Assembly: GCF_001317355.1 (NCBI RefSeq)
Contig: NZ_LKET01000032.1
Coordinates: 248,001 to 312,000, forward strand
Direction of reading: 5' to 3'
Length of the DNA stretch: 64,000 nucleotides
DNA from: Oxobacter pfennigii
GTDB lineage: Bacteria; Bacillota; Clostridia; Clostridiales; Oxobacteraceae
Both the position numbers and the translations under genes were made by a program. Under the pieces are notes generated by a model, which was given only the letters and a program-made list of their open reading frames with translations, had not been told where the DNA came from and searched no databases. How positions within the stretch are numbered: position 1 is the first letter of the stretch; every line of letters begins with the position of its first letter. Below are positions 26,201 through 35,661 of this stretch, one piece after another.

Positions 26201-26243
26201 ATAATAAAAGCATTATCAAATAGTTTAATAATGCTTTTATTAT
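26201..26243. terminator. Perfect 16-bp inverted repeat
   Basis: ATAATAAAAGCATTAT (26201-26216) pairs exactly with ATAATGCTTTTATTAT (26228-26243), an AT-rich terminator-like hairpin usable on either strand. Confidence 0.5.
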
Positions 26244-26269
26244 ATATGAAAGTTGATATTCAAACCCTT

Positions 26270-26455
26270 TTGGTGAAGGCTATAGAGGATTATCTTGATT
26301 ACCACAGCAACCGCAGATATCAGCGGAAGCTGGTGACCCTGATGCCGATGGAGGCTCATGAGGTACTATTATCTGCATAAGATAACCGTCATTTCTACTA
26401 TATGAGATGACGGTTATCTTAAACCTTTAATTATTTCCCCTGTCTACTGACGGGG
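26270..26455 (+). mobile_element. IS3-family (IS150-like) 3' end remnant
   Basis: A 37-codon frame (26270-26380) reads VKAIEDYLDYHSNRRYQRKL and ends in MPMEAHEVLLSA, matching the C-terminus of an IS3 orfB transposase (YNxxRxQxKLxxxxPxEYR). Right after it is the hairpin AAGATAACCGTCAT / GATGACGGTTATCTT and then CCCCTGTCTACTGACGGGGT, typical of the end of these elements. The 5' portion, the DDE residues and the left end are gone. Confidence 0.7.
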
Positions 26456-26495
26456 TGCACACCATTCAAAGTGTAACAGCCCCTTTTATCTTATT

Positions 26496-26876
26496 TTACT
26501 TTTTTAATATAATAGCCTCTATTTCCACATCCACGTCCCTTGGCAGTTTTGCTGCCTGTACGCAGGATCTGGCAGGCTGGTCAGTTACAAAATATGAACC
26601 GTAAACTTCATTCATTTCTGTGAATTGATTCATGTCCTTTAAAAACACTGTGGTTTTAACTACGTCATTTAAAGTACAGCCGGCTGCTTCAGCTATGGCT
26701 TTTAAGTTTTCTATGCATTGAGCCGTAGCTTTTTTGATATCTCCTGATACAAGATCCCCGGTCTTGGGGCTAATGGGAATCTGACCTGAGGTGTAAATTA
26801 AATTCCCAACTTCCACAGCCTGGGAATATGGACCTATGGCTGCCGGAGCTTTGTCTGTTTTTATAATCTTCTTCAT
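26496..26876 (-). CDS. ridA: RidA family enamine/imine deaminase
   Basis: 126 residues with the family core: APAAIGPYSQAVEVGNLIYTSGQIP, CIENLKAIAEAAG, and the C-terminal RSCVQAAKLPRDVDVEIEAIILKK including the active-site Arg and Glu. It hydrolyses reactive 2-aminoacrylate-type intermediates. It is downstream of rsfS (17 bp) and likely the last gene of the yqeK-LCP-rsfS run. Confidence 0.95.
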   Translation of the reverse strand: MKKIIKTDKAPAAIGPYSQAVEVGNLIYTSGQIPISPKTGDLVSGDIKKATAQCIENLKAIAEAAGCTLNDVVKTTVFLKDMNQFTEMNEVYGSYFVTDQPARSCVQAAKLPRDVDVEIEAIILKK

Positions 26877-26893
26877 ACGAATCCTCCTATGAT

Positions 26894-27238
26894 TTAAAAA
26901 TTTATTACATCAGCGTCTGCCCATAACCTCTCTAGATTATAAAACTCCCTGTCTTCTTCATGAAAAACGTGAACTATAACATCCCCGAAATCAAGAAGTA
27001 TCCATCTGGAGGCATTATACCCTTCTTTATGAAGCAATGCATAACCTTTTTCGGTCAACTTTTCTTCAACCTCATCGGCAATGGCTCTAACCTGAACTGT
27101 TGATGAACCGCTGAATAAAACAAAATAGTCGGTTATGGGTGATATACTGCTAATATCCAAAACCTTGATATCCTTGGCTTTTTTATTCTCACCTGCATTA
27201 CATGCGTGAAGTATAAGCGCTTTTGAATCGTCTAACAA
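26894..27238 (-). CDS. rsfS: Ribosome silencing factor RsfS
   Basis: Binds L14 and prevents subunit joining in starvation. 114 residues from a TTG at 27238, which lies 8 nt after GGGAGG; the longer in-frame alternative overlaps the LCP gene and adds unrelated sequence. Motifs: DIKVLDISSISPITDYFVLFSG, AIADEVEEKL, RWILLDFGDVIVHVFHEEDREFYNLERLW, the family signature. Confidence 0.95.
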   Translation of the reverse strand: MLDDSKALILHACNAGENKKAKDIKVLDISSISPITDYFVLFSGSSTVQVRAIADEVEEKLTEKGYALLHKEGYNASRWILLDFGDVIVHVFHEEDREFYNLERLWADADVINF

Positions 27239-27260
27239 AAATTCAACCTCCCAAGTTAAA

Positions 27261-28487
27261 TCAATTAAATAATTTATTTGTATCTGCACCAACAATAACT
27301 ACTATGTCAACATTTGATATATTGTCCTCATCCTTTTCAATGTTGCTTATGTCAAGGTCATCCGCCACCTGTTTGGCATTTCCGCTTTTTAAGGATTTAT
27401 CAATTATATGTGATGCGGTAAACCTGACACCTGAAATATTTCCCGTATTAGCTACATTATATCCTTTTTCCTCTAAATATTGCTTAACTCTAAGTTCGGC
27501 ATCCTTTTCGCCGGAACCGTTTAAAACCTGAATTTTTATATCCTTGTTATCTGTCTTTTTAATGCCGCTTACGTTTTCTGCTCCTAAAGCAGCAACCATA
27601 TCCTTGTTTTTGTCCGGTTCATATACAAAATACCAAAGACCGTCTATAATCTTTGAACTGCCGTTTAAGGTATATTTTTGAATGGATTCACCGTTTATTT
27701 TAGGTACGTCCATTGAAAAATTCAGTATGGTTGCGGCATCCATATTGGTAGAGATATATTCGGGAAGAAGTTTTACTAATGTAGGTATCTTTAATATTAT
27801 TGCAGGGGATTTAAGCTTTTCTATGACTTTGAGCATAAATTCCTGCTGAGTCCTTATCCTCCCCAAATCACCGTCGGCATATCCGCTTCCGTCGTTATTC
27901 TTTCTCCATCTTACAAACTGCTCGGCTTTTTTGCCGTCAAGATGGACTTTCTGGCCTTTTTTAAAATGTATATGCAAATTTTGTGCATCATCATCATAGT
28001 CCATATTATAAGGTATCACTGTATCGATACCTCCTATGGCATCTATAAATTGCCTGAAGCCTTCATAATTTACTTCCACATAATAATTTATATTTATTCC
28101 CAGGAGTTTTTGTACGGCTTCCACAGATTTTTCGGGGCCCCCTATGGCATGGGCGGCATTTATCTTCTCTGTGTTTCCGTTTATTGTTACTTTTGTATCT
28201 CTGGGTATGGATACTACGGTTACGTCGGAGGTTTTGGGGTCATAATGGATAACCATCATAGTATCCGACCTTTTAGGGCTGTTTTTCGAGCCGGCCACAC
28301 CGATATCTACTCCTAATAACAGTATGTTCAAAGGCTGCCCGGCTTTAACTTCCTTTGGTTTAATTGTGGTTTTGTTAGTCTCGCCTTCTTTTGGGGAGAA
28401 ACCGTTTAAATATACATAAAGCATTCCCGTAGTAACTAAAGCTGCGGTCATAAAAATGATAATAAGTACAGAGACAGCTCTTTTCAT
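27261..28487 (-). CDS. LytR-CpsA-Psr (LCP) family protein with LytR_C domain
   Basis: Phosphotransferase-type enzyme attaching glycopolymers to peptidoglycan. 408 residues: N-terminal membrane anchor (about 5-28), LCP domain (about 50-240) with ILLLGVDIG, RSDTMMVIHYDP, VVSIPRDTKV, DAIGGID, FVRWRKN and GDLGRIRTQQEF (Arg/Asp that bind the lipid pyrophosphate), and a C-terminal LytR_C domain (about 312-400, IQVLNGSGEKD). It lies between yqeK and rsfS as in many Clostridia. Confidence 0.94.
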   Translation of the reverse strand: MKRAVSVLIIIFMTAALVTTGMLYVYLNGFSPKEGETNKTTIKPKEVKAGQPLNILLLGVDIGVAGSKNSPKRSDTMMVIHYDPKTSDVTVVSIPRDTKVTINGNTEKINAAHAIGGPEKSVEAVQKLLGININYYVEVNYEGFRQFIDAIGGIDTVIPYNMDYDDDAQNLHIHFKKGQKVHLDGKKAEQFVRWRKNNDGSGYADGDLGRIRTQQEFMLKVIEKLKSPAIILKIPTLVKLLPEYISTNMDAATILNFSMDVPKINGESIQKYTLNGSSKIIDGLWYFVYEPDKNKDMVAALGAENVSGIKKTDNKDIKIQVLNGSGEKDAELRVKQYLEEKGYNVANTGNISGVRFTASHIIDKSLKSGNAKQVADDLDISNIEKDEDNISNVDIVVIVGADTNKLFN

Positions 28488-28521
28488 TTATTTTGCTCCC
28501 TTTATTTGCGGCTATTATATT

Positions 28522-28572
28522 ATGAATTTTACTGTGTAAAATTCATGTCAATGAATCCCGCAAGGATTCATT
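28522..28572. repeat. Double-hairpin element, copy 2
   Basis: An 11-bp stem ATGAATTTTAC / GTAAAATTCAT with a 3-nt loop, a short GTC linker, and a 9-bp stem AATGAATCC / GGATTCATT, then ATGGC. It has the architecture of the copy at 14708 but different stem bases that still pair. It lies between yqeK and the LCP gene. Confidence 0.75.
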
Positions 28573-28599
28573 ATGGCGCAATTATTTCAAATGGCTACG

Positions 28600-29166
28600 T
28601 CATTTAAAATAATTATATAATATATAATTCCTCGCTTTTATGGTTTGTATATCAATCATTTGCTTTTTATTTATAACATGCTTTATGGTATTATCTAAGG
28701 CTAAAAGCATAGCCTCGTCAATATCCCTAAAAGCTGCTTTCCTTAATTCTTCCAACCCGGGAAAACTTCTGTTGGGCTCAATATAGTCTGCAATATATAT
28801 TATTTTATCCAACAGCGACATGTTCTCACATCCGGTGGTATGGCACATGATGGAATGAAGTATTTCCTCATCCTCTATTTTAAAATCCTTTTTTGCCATA
28901 TATGTACCTGCCGGTCCATGTAAAAGCTCCGGCTGCTTTTCATAAATTCCCTGTGTTTCAATACCTATTTCCCTTGCAATTTTTAAAAGCAACTCATCGG
29001 AGAGTCCCTTGGCACAGTCATGGATAAGTCCTGCTATTGCCGCTTTATCTTCATCAGTTCCATATAATTTGGCTAGTTTTACGGCAGTATCACGAACACC
29101 TAAAGAATGCATATACCTTTTAGGGCTTAGCATGGCTTTTAATTTTTCTGTTATATCATTTATCAT
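28600..29166 (-). CDS. yqeK: HD-domain Ap4A hydrolase YqeK
   Basis: 188 residues. HD motif residues: HSLGVRDTAVKLA, GLIHDCAKG (HD pair about residue 49), HGPAGTYMA, HSIMCHTTG and IIYIADYIEPNR. It is a metal-dependent bis(5'-nucleosyl)-tetraphosphatase. It overlaps nadD by 11 bp, the conserved nadD-yqeK-rsfS arrangement. Confidence 0.94.
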   Translation of the reverse strand: MINDITEKLKAMLSPKRYMHSLGVRDTAVKLAKLYGTDEDKAAIAGLIHDCAKGLSDELLLKIAREIGIETQGIYEKQPELLHGPAGTYMAKKDFKIEDEEILHSIMCHTTGCENMSLLDKIIYIADYIEPNRSFPGLEELRKAAFRDIDEAMLLALDNTIKHVINKKQMIDIQTIKARNYILYNYFK

Positions 29167-29821
29167 AGTCCTTCTCCCGATTAATATACAGCCGGTTTTT
29201 CTTTATGTATTCTTCCACCTTCTCGGGAAGAAGATATTTTATGGATAAATTTGAATTTACCCGACGTCTTATTTCTGTGGAAGATATGGCAATTGCCGGC
29301 ACCTCCAATATTGTTATATCGCTTTTATATTTATCAATCAATTCTTCAACCTTTATATTCAATGCACTTTTGTCATATCCAGGGCGAGTGACTGCAATGA
29401 ATTTGCACAGGCTTAAAAGCTCTTTTGCATCTTTCCAGGACAGTATCTGAAACATTACATCGGCACCAGTAATAAAATGAATAGAAAGATTATTTCCAAG
29501 ATAATTTATAAATTCTATTATTGTATCAATTGTATATGTATACCCTCCCCTGTCTATTTCCATGCGGGATACTTCGAAATAGGGATTTGTATCTATGGCC
29601 AGCTTAACCATATTAAGCCTGTGTTCACTTAATGTGACGCTCGAGTCTTCCTTGTGAGGAGGTATACCCGAAGGAATAAAAACAACTTTGTCAAAATCGT
29701 ACTTCACCCTTACTATTTCTGCTGTAACCAAGTGACCGTGATGTATGGGATCAAAGGTGCCTCCCATGACAGCCACTCTTTGAACCTTTTGTTCCTTTAA
29801 CCTTTTTAGCAGGTTATCCAT
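29156..29821 (-). CDS. nadD: Nicotinate-nucleotide adenylyltransferase
   Basis: NAD synthesis enzyme. 221 residues; VAVMGGTFDPIHHGHL holds the T/HxGH nucleotidyltransferase motif, FIPSGIPPHK the nicotinate site, FITGADVMFQI, and ISSTEIRRRV is the C-terminal ISSTxIR motif. AAGGTGGGAG precedes the ATG. Confidence 0.96.
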   Translation of the reverse strand: MDNLLKRLKEQKVQRVAVMGGTFDPIHHGHLVTAEIVRVKYDFDKVVFIPSGIPPHKEDSSVTLSEHRLNMVKLAIDTNPYFEVSRMEIDRGGYTYTIDTIIEFINYLGNNLSIHFITGADVMFQILSWKDAKELLSLCKFIAVTRPGYDKSALNIKVEELIDKYKSDITILEVPAIAISSTEIRRRVNSNLSIKYLLPEKVEEYIKKNRLYINREKDYDK

Positions 29822-29904
29822 TTTTCATGCTCCCACCTTATAAATTTATGGGTATGCAACTAAAGAATATTTTACACTATTTTAATTTTTTTTTGAAGTA
29901 TAAA

Positions 29905-30109
29905 AGAGGCTGCTCAATTTTGAAGACCATTCGCTATGTTCAAGTTCTGCAAGTTCTAAGGTTCCCTGCCTTGAAAATACAAGAATTTTTGATAACTCGC
30001 TCTTACTCAAACAATCAAAAATTCTAAGCGTTTTCTTTGGCTGCGTCGCCAAGAACTTTTAAAGAACCCTCACAATGCTCATTACGTTGTTCAAAATTGA
30101 ACAGCCTCT
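29905..30109. repeat. About 200-bp TIR repeat, copy 1
   Basis: Ends AGAGGCTGCTCAATTTTGA and TCAAAATTGAACAGCCTCT are imperfect inverted repeats. The core includes GTTCTGCAAGTTCTAAGG, CCCTGCCTTGAAAATACAAG and GCGTCGCCAAGAACTTTTAA. The core recurs at 52266 (direct) and 47733 (reverse). No coding potential. It lies between yhbY and nadD. Confidence 0.85.
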
Positions 30110-30118
30110 GCCTTATAT

Positions 30119-30406
30119 TCACGGCAATTCAATATAAGGCTTTTCCATGGATTTTCTGTATATAACAAATTTATTGCCTATTACCTGTACCGGCTCTGCT
30201 CCCGTTGCCTCACACAACATTTCACATGCTTCCCGGGAGGTTATTGAACTGTTTTGAAGGACGCTGATCTTTATAAGCTCTTTTGTCTCCAATACGCCAT
30301 CCGCCTGTTTTACAACATCTTCATCTATGCCTCCCTTGCCTAAAATAAGCACTGGATTCAATGTATTTGCAAGAGACCTTAAATAAGCTCTCTGTTTACT
30401 GTTCAT
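30119..30406 (-). CDS. yhbY: CRM-domain RNA-binding protein YhbY
   Basis: 95 residues: MNSKQRAYLRSLANTLNPVLILGKGGI with the GKGG loop of the CRS1-YhbY domain, KISVLQNS and GNKFVIYRKS. It associates with pre-50S particles. It follows obgE by 12 bp. Confidence 0.94.
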   Translation of the reverse strand: MNSKQRAYLRSLANTLNPVLILGKGGIDEDVVKQADGVLETKELIKISVLQNSSITSREACEMLCEATGAEPVQVIGNKFVIYRKSMEKPYIELP

Positions 30407-30418
30407 TGCGTTAACCCC

Positions 30419-31711
<1,293 letters not shown>

Positions 31712-31843
31712 CTATGGAATATGATAATTTTCGTTCAAATATAAACCAAGTATTTATATACAAGTATTATTAGCATTTATAAAAAGTATTACACCACTTT
31801 TCCTAAATCAAGCCTCTGTATGAATAGCATGATTTAAGGAGGT

Positions 31844-32446
31844 CTATGCCTCCCTGTTCAAAAAACCTATGCTTATTAAAATAAAGTCTCCCATAGTTTT
31901 GTATTGAACCTTTGCATCAATTTCTTTCAAATAGTTTAAATAATCCATCAATTCTTCATTGTTCTGACCTTCCTGCAATTCAAAATTATCATCAGCATTA
32001 TTATAATTTGAAACCGTTAAATAAAGCCTGTCTTCTTCATAAATATCTATGTAAATTATTTTTTCCTTAAGCTTATGTGTATGTTCTATAACCTCATCAA
32101 AAATCTTTTCCAAAAACTGTGTCAATTTTATAATATCAAAGAAAAAAACATCTCCGATGCTCTCCACATCTATATCTAAATCAACATCCATGCCGAATTT
32201 TTGTATCTTTCTTATATAATTATATAAAAATAAAGACAATACCGGGTTATTGGTTTTAAAGAGCATCCCTGAAACGGCAAACTTTTTATTGAGTTCGGCA
32301 ATATATTTTGCCGCAGCTTCTGCCTTATTCAATTGCAGGTATCCCCAGATAACCTGAATATGATTCATAAAATCATGTCTTTGCTCTCTTAAATATTTGA
32401 CTATCTCTGTGTCGGTATTTAATTGTATTTCATCACATGCTTTCAT
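31844..32446 (-). CDS. Spo0B-like sporulation phosphotransferase-type protein
   Basis: 200 residues. LREQRHDFMNHIQVIWGYLQLNKAEAAAKY (about 15-45) is the Spo0B/SpoOB_a helical-hairpin signature with the phospho-accepting His (HDFMNH). The C-terminal half has a degenerate ATPase-like fold and no G boxes. The ATG at 32446 is chosen for the GAGGGGTGA upstream. Its place between rpmA and obg matches B. subtilis spo0B. A true phosphorelay role is not established in Clostridia, most of which lack Spo0F/Spo0B. Confidence 0.8.
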   Translation of the reverse strand: MKACDEIQLNTDTEIVKYLREQRHDFMNHIQVIWGYLQLNKAEAAAKYIAELNKKFAVSGMLFKTNNPVLSLFLYNYIRKIQKFGMDVDLDIDVESIGDVFFFDIIKLTQFLEKIFDEVIEHTHKLKEKIIYIDIYEEDRLYLTVSNYNNADDNFELQEGQNNEELMDYLNYLKEIDAKVQYKTMGDFILISIGFLNREA

Positions 32447-32492
32447 CCAATCACCCCTCAATTTTAAGGATAATTATTCCTTCATAATGGTT

Positions 32493-32542
32493 TAAAAAAG
32501 GACTTCGGCATATCATCTTAATGATAATGCCCTGAAGTCCTT
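32493..32542 (-). terminator. Terminator after rpmA
   Basis: AAGGACTTC(GG)GCAT... pairs with ...ATGCC(CT)GAAGTCCTT in a long stem, followed in the minus reading by TTTTTTAAA. Confidence 0.8.
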
Positions 32543-32560
32543 AAATAATCAGGTACTTTC

Positions 32561-32830
32561 TTATTGTGCAGCTTCCTGGGTCTGATAAATGCTTACCTGT
32601 TTTTTGTCTTTGCCTTTTCTCTCGAACTTTACTACTCCATCAATTTTGGCAAATAATGTGTCATCGCTTCCTATACCCACATTTTGCCCCGGATGGATTT
32701 TAGTTCCTCTTTGTCTTACTAATATGTTACCTGCAAGTACAAACTGGCCGTCGGCTCTTTTAACCCCAAGGCGTTTAGACTCACTGTCCCTTCCGTTTCT
32801 GGAACTTCCGACCCCTTTCTTATGAGCCAT
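32561..32830 (-). CDS. rpmA: 50S ribosomal protein L27
   Basis: 89 residues. It begins [24 protein letters not shown], without the N-terminal extension (FxxxxFAxxKKG) that Prp cleaves in most Firmicutes. [23 protein letters not shown] is the conserved core. rplU is immediately upstream with only 52 bp between and no ysxB/prp gene. Confidence 0.97.
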   Translation of the reverse strand: MAHKKGVGSSRNGRDSESKRLGVKRADGQFVLAGNILVRQRGTKIHPGQNVGIGSDDTLFAKIDGVVKFERKGKDKKQVSIYQTQEAAQ

Positions 32831-32882
32831 TATTGCTCACCTCCCGATAAATAGTATTATATTAATACTTTAAGATTAATTT

Positions 32883-33194
32883 CTATGCATTGATTTTTTC
32901 TATCTGGACCTTTGTATAAGGCTGACGGTGACCCTGCTTTCTACGGTAATCCTTTTTAGCCTTGTATTTGAAAACGATAATTTTCTTTTCTTTTCCCTGG
33001 GCTAATACCTTACCAACAACACTTGCACCTTCAACGTTAGGCTTTCCTACTGAAAGCTTACCCTCAGCTGAAACTGCTACAACTTCATTAAATTCAACAG
33101 TTGAATCTGCTTCTGCTGCAAGCTTTTCAACGTAAATAATGTCGCCTTCTGACACCCTGTATTGTTTTCCACCAGTTGCAATAATAGCGTACAT
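32883..33194 (-). CDS. rplU: 50S ribosomal protein L21
   Basis: 103 residues: [58 protein letters not shown] is the L21 signature. The ATG at 33194 follows GAGGAGGTG; a preceding TTG is possible but worse placed. Confidence 0.97.
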   Translation of the reverse strand: MYAIIATGGKQYRVSEGDIIYVEKLAAEADSTVEFNEVVAVSAEGKLSVGKPNVEGASVVGKVLAQGKEKKIIVFKYKAKKDYRRKQGHRQPYTKVQIEKINA

Positions 33195-33204
33195 CAAAAC
33201 ACCT

Positions 33205-33272
33205 CCTCTACAAGAGACTCGCCGTTATCGGGTACGCTTGCGCGCTTTAAAACCCTGCACGTGCGGCTTACC
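33205..33272 (-). ncRNA. Candidate L21 leader
   Basis: The 5' UTR of rplU between its promoter and Shine-Dalgarno site contains GGTAAGCCGCACGTGCAGGG, then GCGCGCAAGCG and ACCCGATAACGGCGAG. These GC-rich pairable blocks in otherwise AT-rich sequence suit the L21 autoregulatory leader of Firmicutes. A covariance-model match was not run. Confidence 0.55.
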
Positions 33273-33277
33273 AAAGT

Positions 33278-33306
33278 ATTGTATCATAATTGATATTTTG
33301 TGTCAA
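33278..33306 (-). promoter_or_regulatory. Promoter of rplU-rpmA
   Basis: TTGACA (33301-33306), 17-bp spacer, TACAAT (33278-33283) on the minus strand; very close to sigma-A consensus. It overlaps the 3' end of rng at 33311 nearly exactly. Confidence 0.85.
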
Positions 33307-33310
33307 TAAA

Positions 33311-34957
33311 TTAACCTTTATTACTTATATCTACCATTATTTTATCTACTTCACCATTTTGATTATACAAAACTTCACTTACAATTCCATCCATAATCTT
33401 CTGCCTTTTAGATGCATTGATATATTTAGATTTAAGTGCTCTTATTTCTATTTTATCTCCCTCATTTACAGGGTTTTTATGTTCGGTATTGATTTCATTT
33501 TGATCTAAAAGCTTTATATTGACTACTGAATAATCGATATTACTAAAGCCCTTAAGAATTATTCTTCTTTTGTATGTGTCTTCCAGACTTTTAGCATAAT
33601 CTATATAGGAATTTTTCAAATAATGTTCTACTGCATCATTAACCTCAATTAATATGCCGGGAGCATCGGATTCCTTTACAATCTGCTCCAGCTTATTTTC
33701 AAGTCTTTGTACCATACATTCTTCATCTAAAATTCTGCCGCTTCCCTGGCACAGAGGGCAGTTTTTTTGAAGTATTGAATTAAGCCTTTTCCCTGCTTTT
33801 TTTCTGGTCATCTCCACCAAGCCCAATTGGGTGATACCTAAAACACTGCTTTTAGTCCTGTCTTTTTTAAGCTCTTTTCTTAATATGTCAACGACCATTT
33901 GCCTGTGTTCCGGGTTTTCCATATCTATAAAATCAATTATGACAATCCCGCCTATATCCCTTATTCGTAGCTGCCTTGCTATTTCTTTTGCAGCCTCCTT
34001 GTTGGTTGATAATACCGTATCCTTAAGACTTATGCTTCCCGTGAATTTTCCAGTGTTTACATCTATGGATGTAAGGGCTTCAGTGTGATCTATTACAATA
34101 TACCCTCCGGACTTTAACCATACCTTTCTTGAAAGGGCTTTTTCAATTTTCCCCTCTATGCCGTAGGCATCAAAGATATTAGCGCTTCCTTCATAATATT
34201 CTATATCCTTTTTTTGGCTTGGGGAGAAAAAACCTATCAATTCCTGTGCTCTTTTATAGGAGTTTAAATCATTGATTACCAGTTTTTTTGTGTTCCGGGT
34301 AAATAGATCCCTTAAGCTTTTATACACCAAATCCATATCTTTATGTAAAAGCCGGGGAGCTTTTACTACATTGAATTCACTGTAAATCTTATTGCTGAGA
34401 ATCAATAAAAAGTTAATATCCTCCGTAAAATCCTCTTCAGTCTTTCCTTCTGCTTCAGTCCTAACTATTATCCCTGCATTTTGCGGCTTTAATTTATTGG
34501 CTAAATCCTTTAGCCTGTGACGTTCTTCTTCATCCTCTATTCTTCTGGAAATGCCGATATAATCTATTCCAGGCATTAATACCATAAATCTTCCGGGAAT
34601 GGCTATATGGGTGGTAACCCGTGCCCCCTTCCCGCCTGATGGTTCCTTTGAAACCTGGACGATTATTTCATCACCTATGTTTAATATGCTTTTTATAGAT
34701 ATTTCATCTTTGCCATGACTTCCGTATAAATTATATGGCAAGGCATCCTTGACATATAAAAAAGCGTTTCTTTGAAGGCCTATATCGATAAATGCCGCTT
34801 GCATGCCGGGCAAGACGTTTTCCACCCTGCCTTTATATATATTGCCGGAAACTGCTTCCTTATTCTGCCTGTCTATATGTATTTCCGCTAATTCACCGTC
34901 ATCTAAAACCACGGCGCGAAATTCACTTCTGCCTGCATCTATATATATTTCATTCAT
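33311..34957 (-). CDS. rng: Ribonuclease G/E family endoribonuclease
   Basis: 548 residues: an S1 domain (about 38-120, GNIYKGRVENVLPGMQAAFIDIG), RNase H-like/catalytic part with TSIDVNTGKF and IVIIDFIDM (the Mg-binding Asp residues about 303 and 346), and the Zn-link CPLCQGSGRI. No long disordered E-type C-terminus, so RNase G type. It begins one base inside the stop of the DUF2344 gene (TAATG). Confidence 0.94.
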   Translation of the reverse strand: MNEIYIDAGRSEFRAVVLDDGELAEIHIDRQNKEAVSGNIYKGRVENVLPGMQAAFIDIGLQRNAFLYVKDALPYNLYGSHGKDEISIKSILNIGDEIIVQVSKEPSGGKGARVTTHIAIPGRFMVLMPGIDYIGISRRIEDEEERHRLKDLANKLKPQNAGIIVRTEAEGKTEEDFTEDINFLLILSNKIYSEFNVVKAPRLLHKDMDLVYKSLRDLFTRNTKKLVINDLNSYKRAQELIGFFSPSQKKDIEYYEGSANIFDAYGIEGKIEKALSRKVWLKSGGYIVIDHTEALTSIDVNTGKFTGSISLKDTVLSTNKEAAKEIARQLRIRDIGGIVIIDFIDMENPEHRQMVVDILRKELKKDRTKSSVLGITQLGLVEMTRKKAGKRLNSILQKNCPLCQGSGRILDEECMVQRLENKLEQIVKESDAPGILIEVNDAVEHYLKNSYIDYAKSLEDTYKRRIILKGFSNIDYSVVNIKLLDQNEINTEHKNPVNEGDKIEIRALKSKYINASKRQKIMDGIVSEVLYNQNGEVDKIMVDISNKG

Positions 34958-35661
34958 TAAACATCACTCTCCGGAAAATCTAAGGGAGTCATTATTTTAT
35001 TATTTATATTAAAATAGGTCTCAAGCTTTTTTATGTCTCGTATTTCAATGTTTTCAAGCCCTTTTATATTTAGTCTCAGTGCATCTACTATTAATTCGGG
35101 GTTTAGATTGCTTGTGCTCCCGCAATCCACCATTGCAAAAATTCGTCCAATGCCGCCTTCAATGTCTATTAATGATAATTCGCGAATCATGGGTTTTATA
35201 TCAATGATCCTTTCCCCTTTTTTGCTTTGCTTTAAGACCTTAATCTCATCAATATTCAGAAATTCTTTTACAAATCCCTTATCAATATTTTCATTAACAT
35301 TTACCAAGGTAACCTCATAGGATGCTGCTTTAACCAGAGACATCAAAGAAGGCATCTTATCATCAATGTTCTTTATTTTGATTATCTTTATTTCAGAAGG
35401 AAGTGCCTTTCTTAATTCCTCCTCCAATACATCAGCATCCAAGGATAAGTCAAGCTTTAAGTCCATGTATTCCCCTTTACTCCAGGTTCCGACAGCCAAA
35501 GGAGTGGCCAGTGAAAAATCAGCATGGGGATTAAAACCTCTGGAATATGATATTGGAATTTTCGATCTTCTTATTGCCCTCTGCAAAGATTTCATTAAGT
35601 CCAAGTGGGATATGAATTTTATACCGTATCCTTTAGAGAACTTAAGAAGATAACGCGCCAT
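34957..35661 (-). CDS. Radical-SAM-linked DUF2344 protein
   Basis: 234 residues: MARYLLKFSKGYGIKFISHLDLMKSLQRAIRRSKIPISYSRGFNPHADFSLATPLAVGTWS is the TIGR03936/DUF2344 N-terminal signature. The ATG at 35661 is used because GGGGTG precedes it. It overlaps the radical SAM gene by 20 bp; this pair is nearly always adjacent, and rng follows. Function is unknown; association with RNA modification is an inference. Confidence 0.92.
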   Translation of the reverse strand: MARYLLKFSKGYGIKFISHLDLMKSLQRAIRRSKIPISYSRGFNPHADFSLATPLAVGTWSKGEYMDLKLDLSLDADVLEEELRKALPSEIKIIKIKNIDDKMPSLMSLVKAASYEVTLVNVNENIDKGFVKEFLNIDEIKVLKQSKKGERIIDIKPMIRELSLIDIEGGIGRIFAMVDCGSTSNLNPELIVDALRLNIKGLENIEIRDIKKLETYFNINNKIMTPLDFPESDV

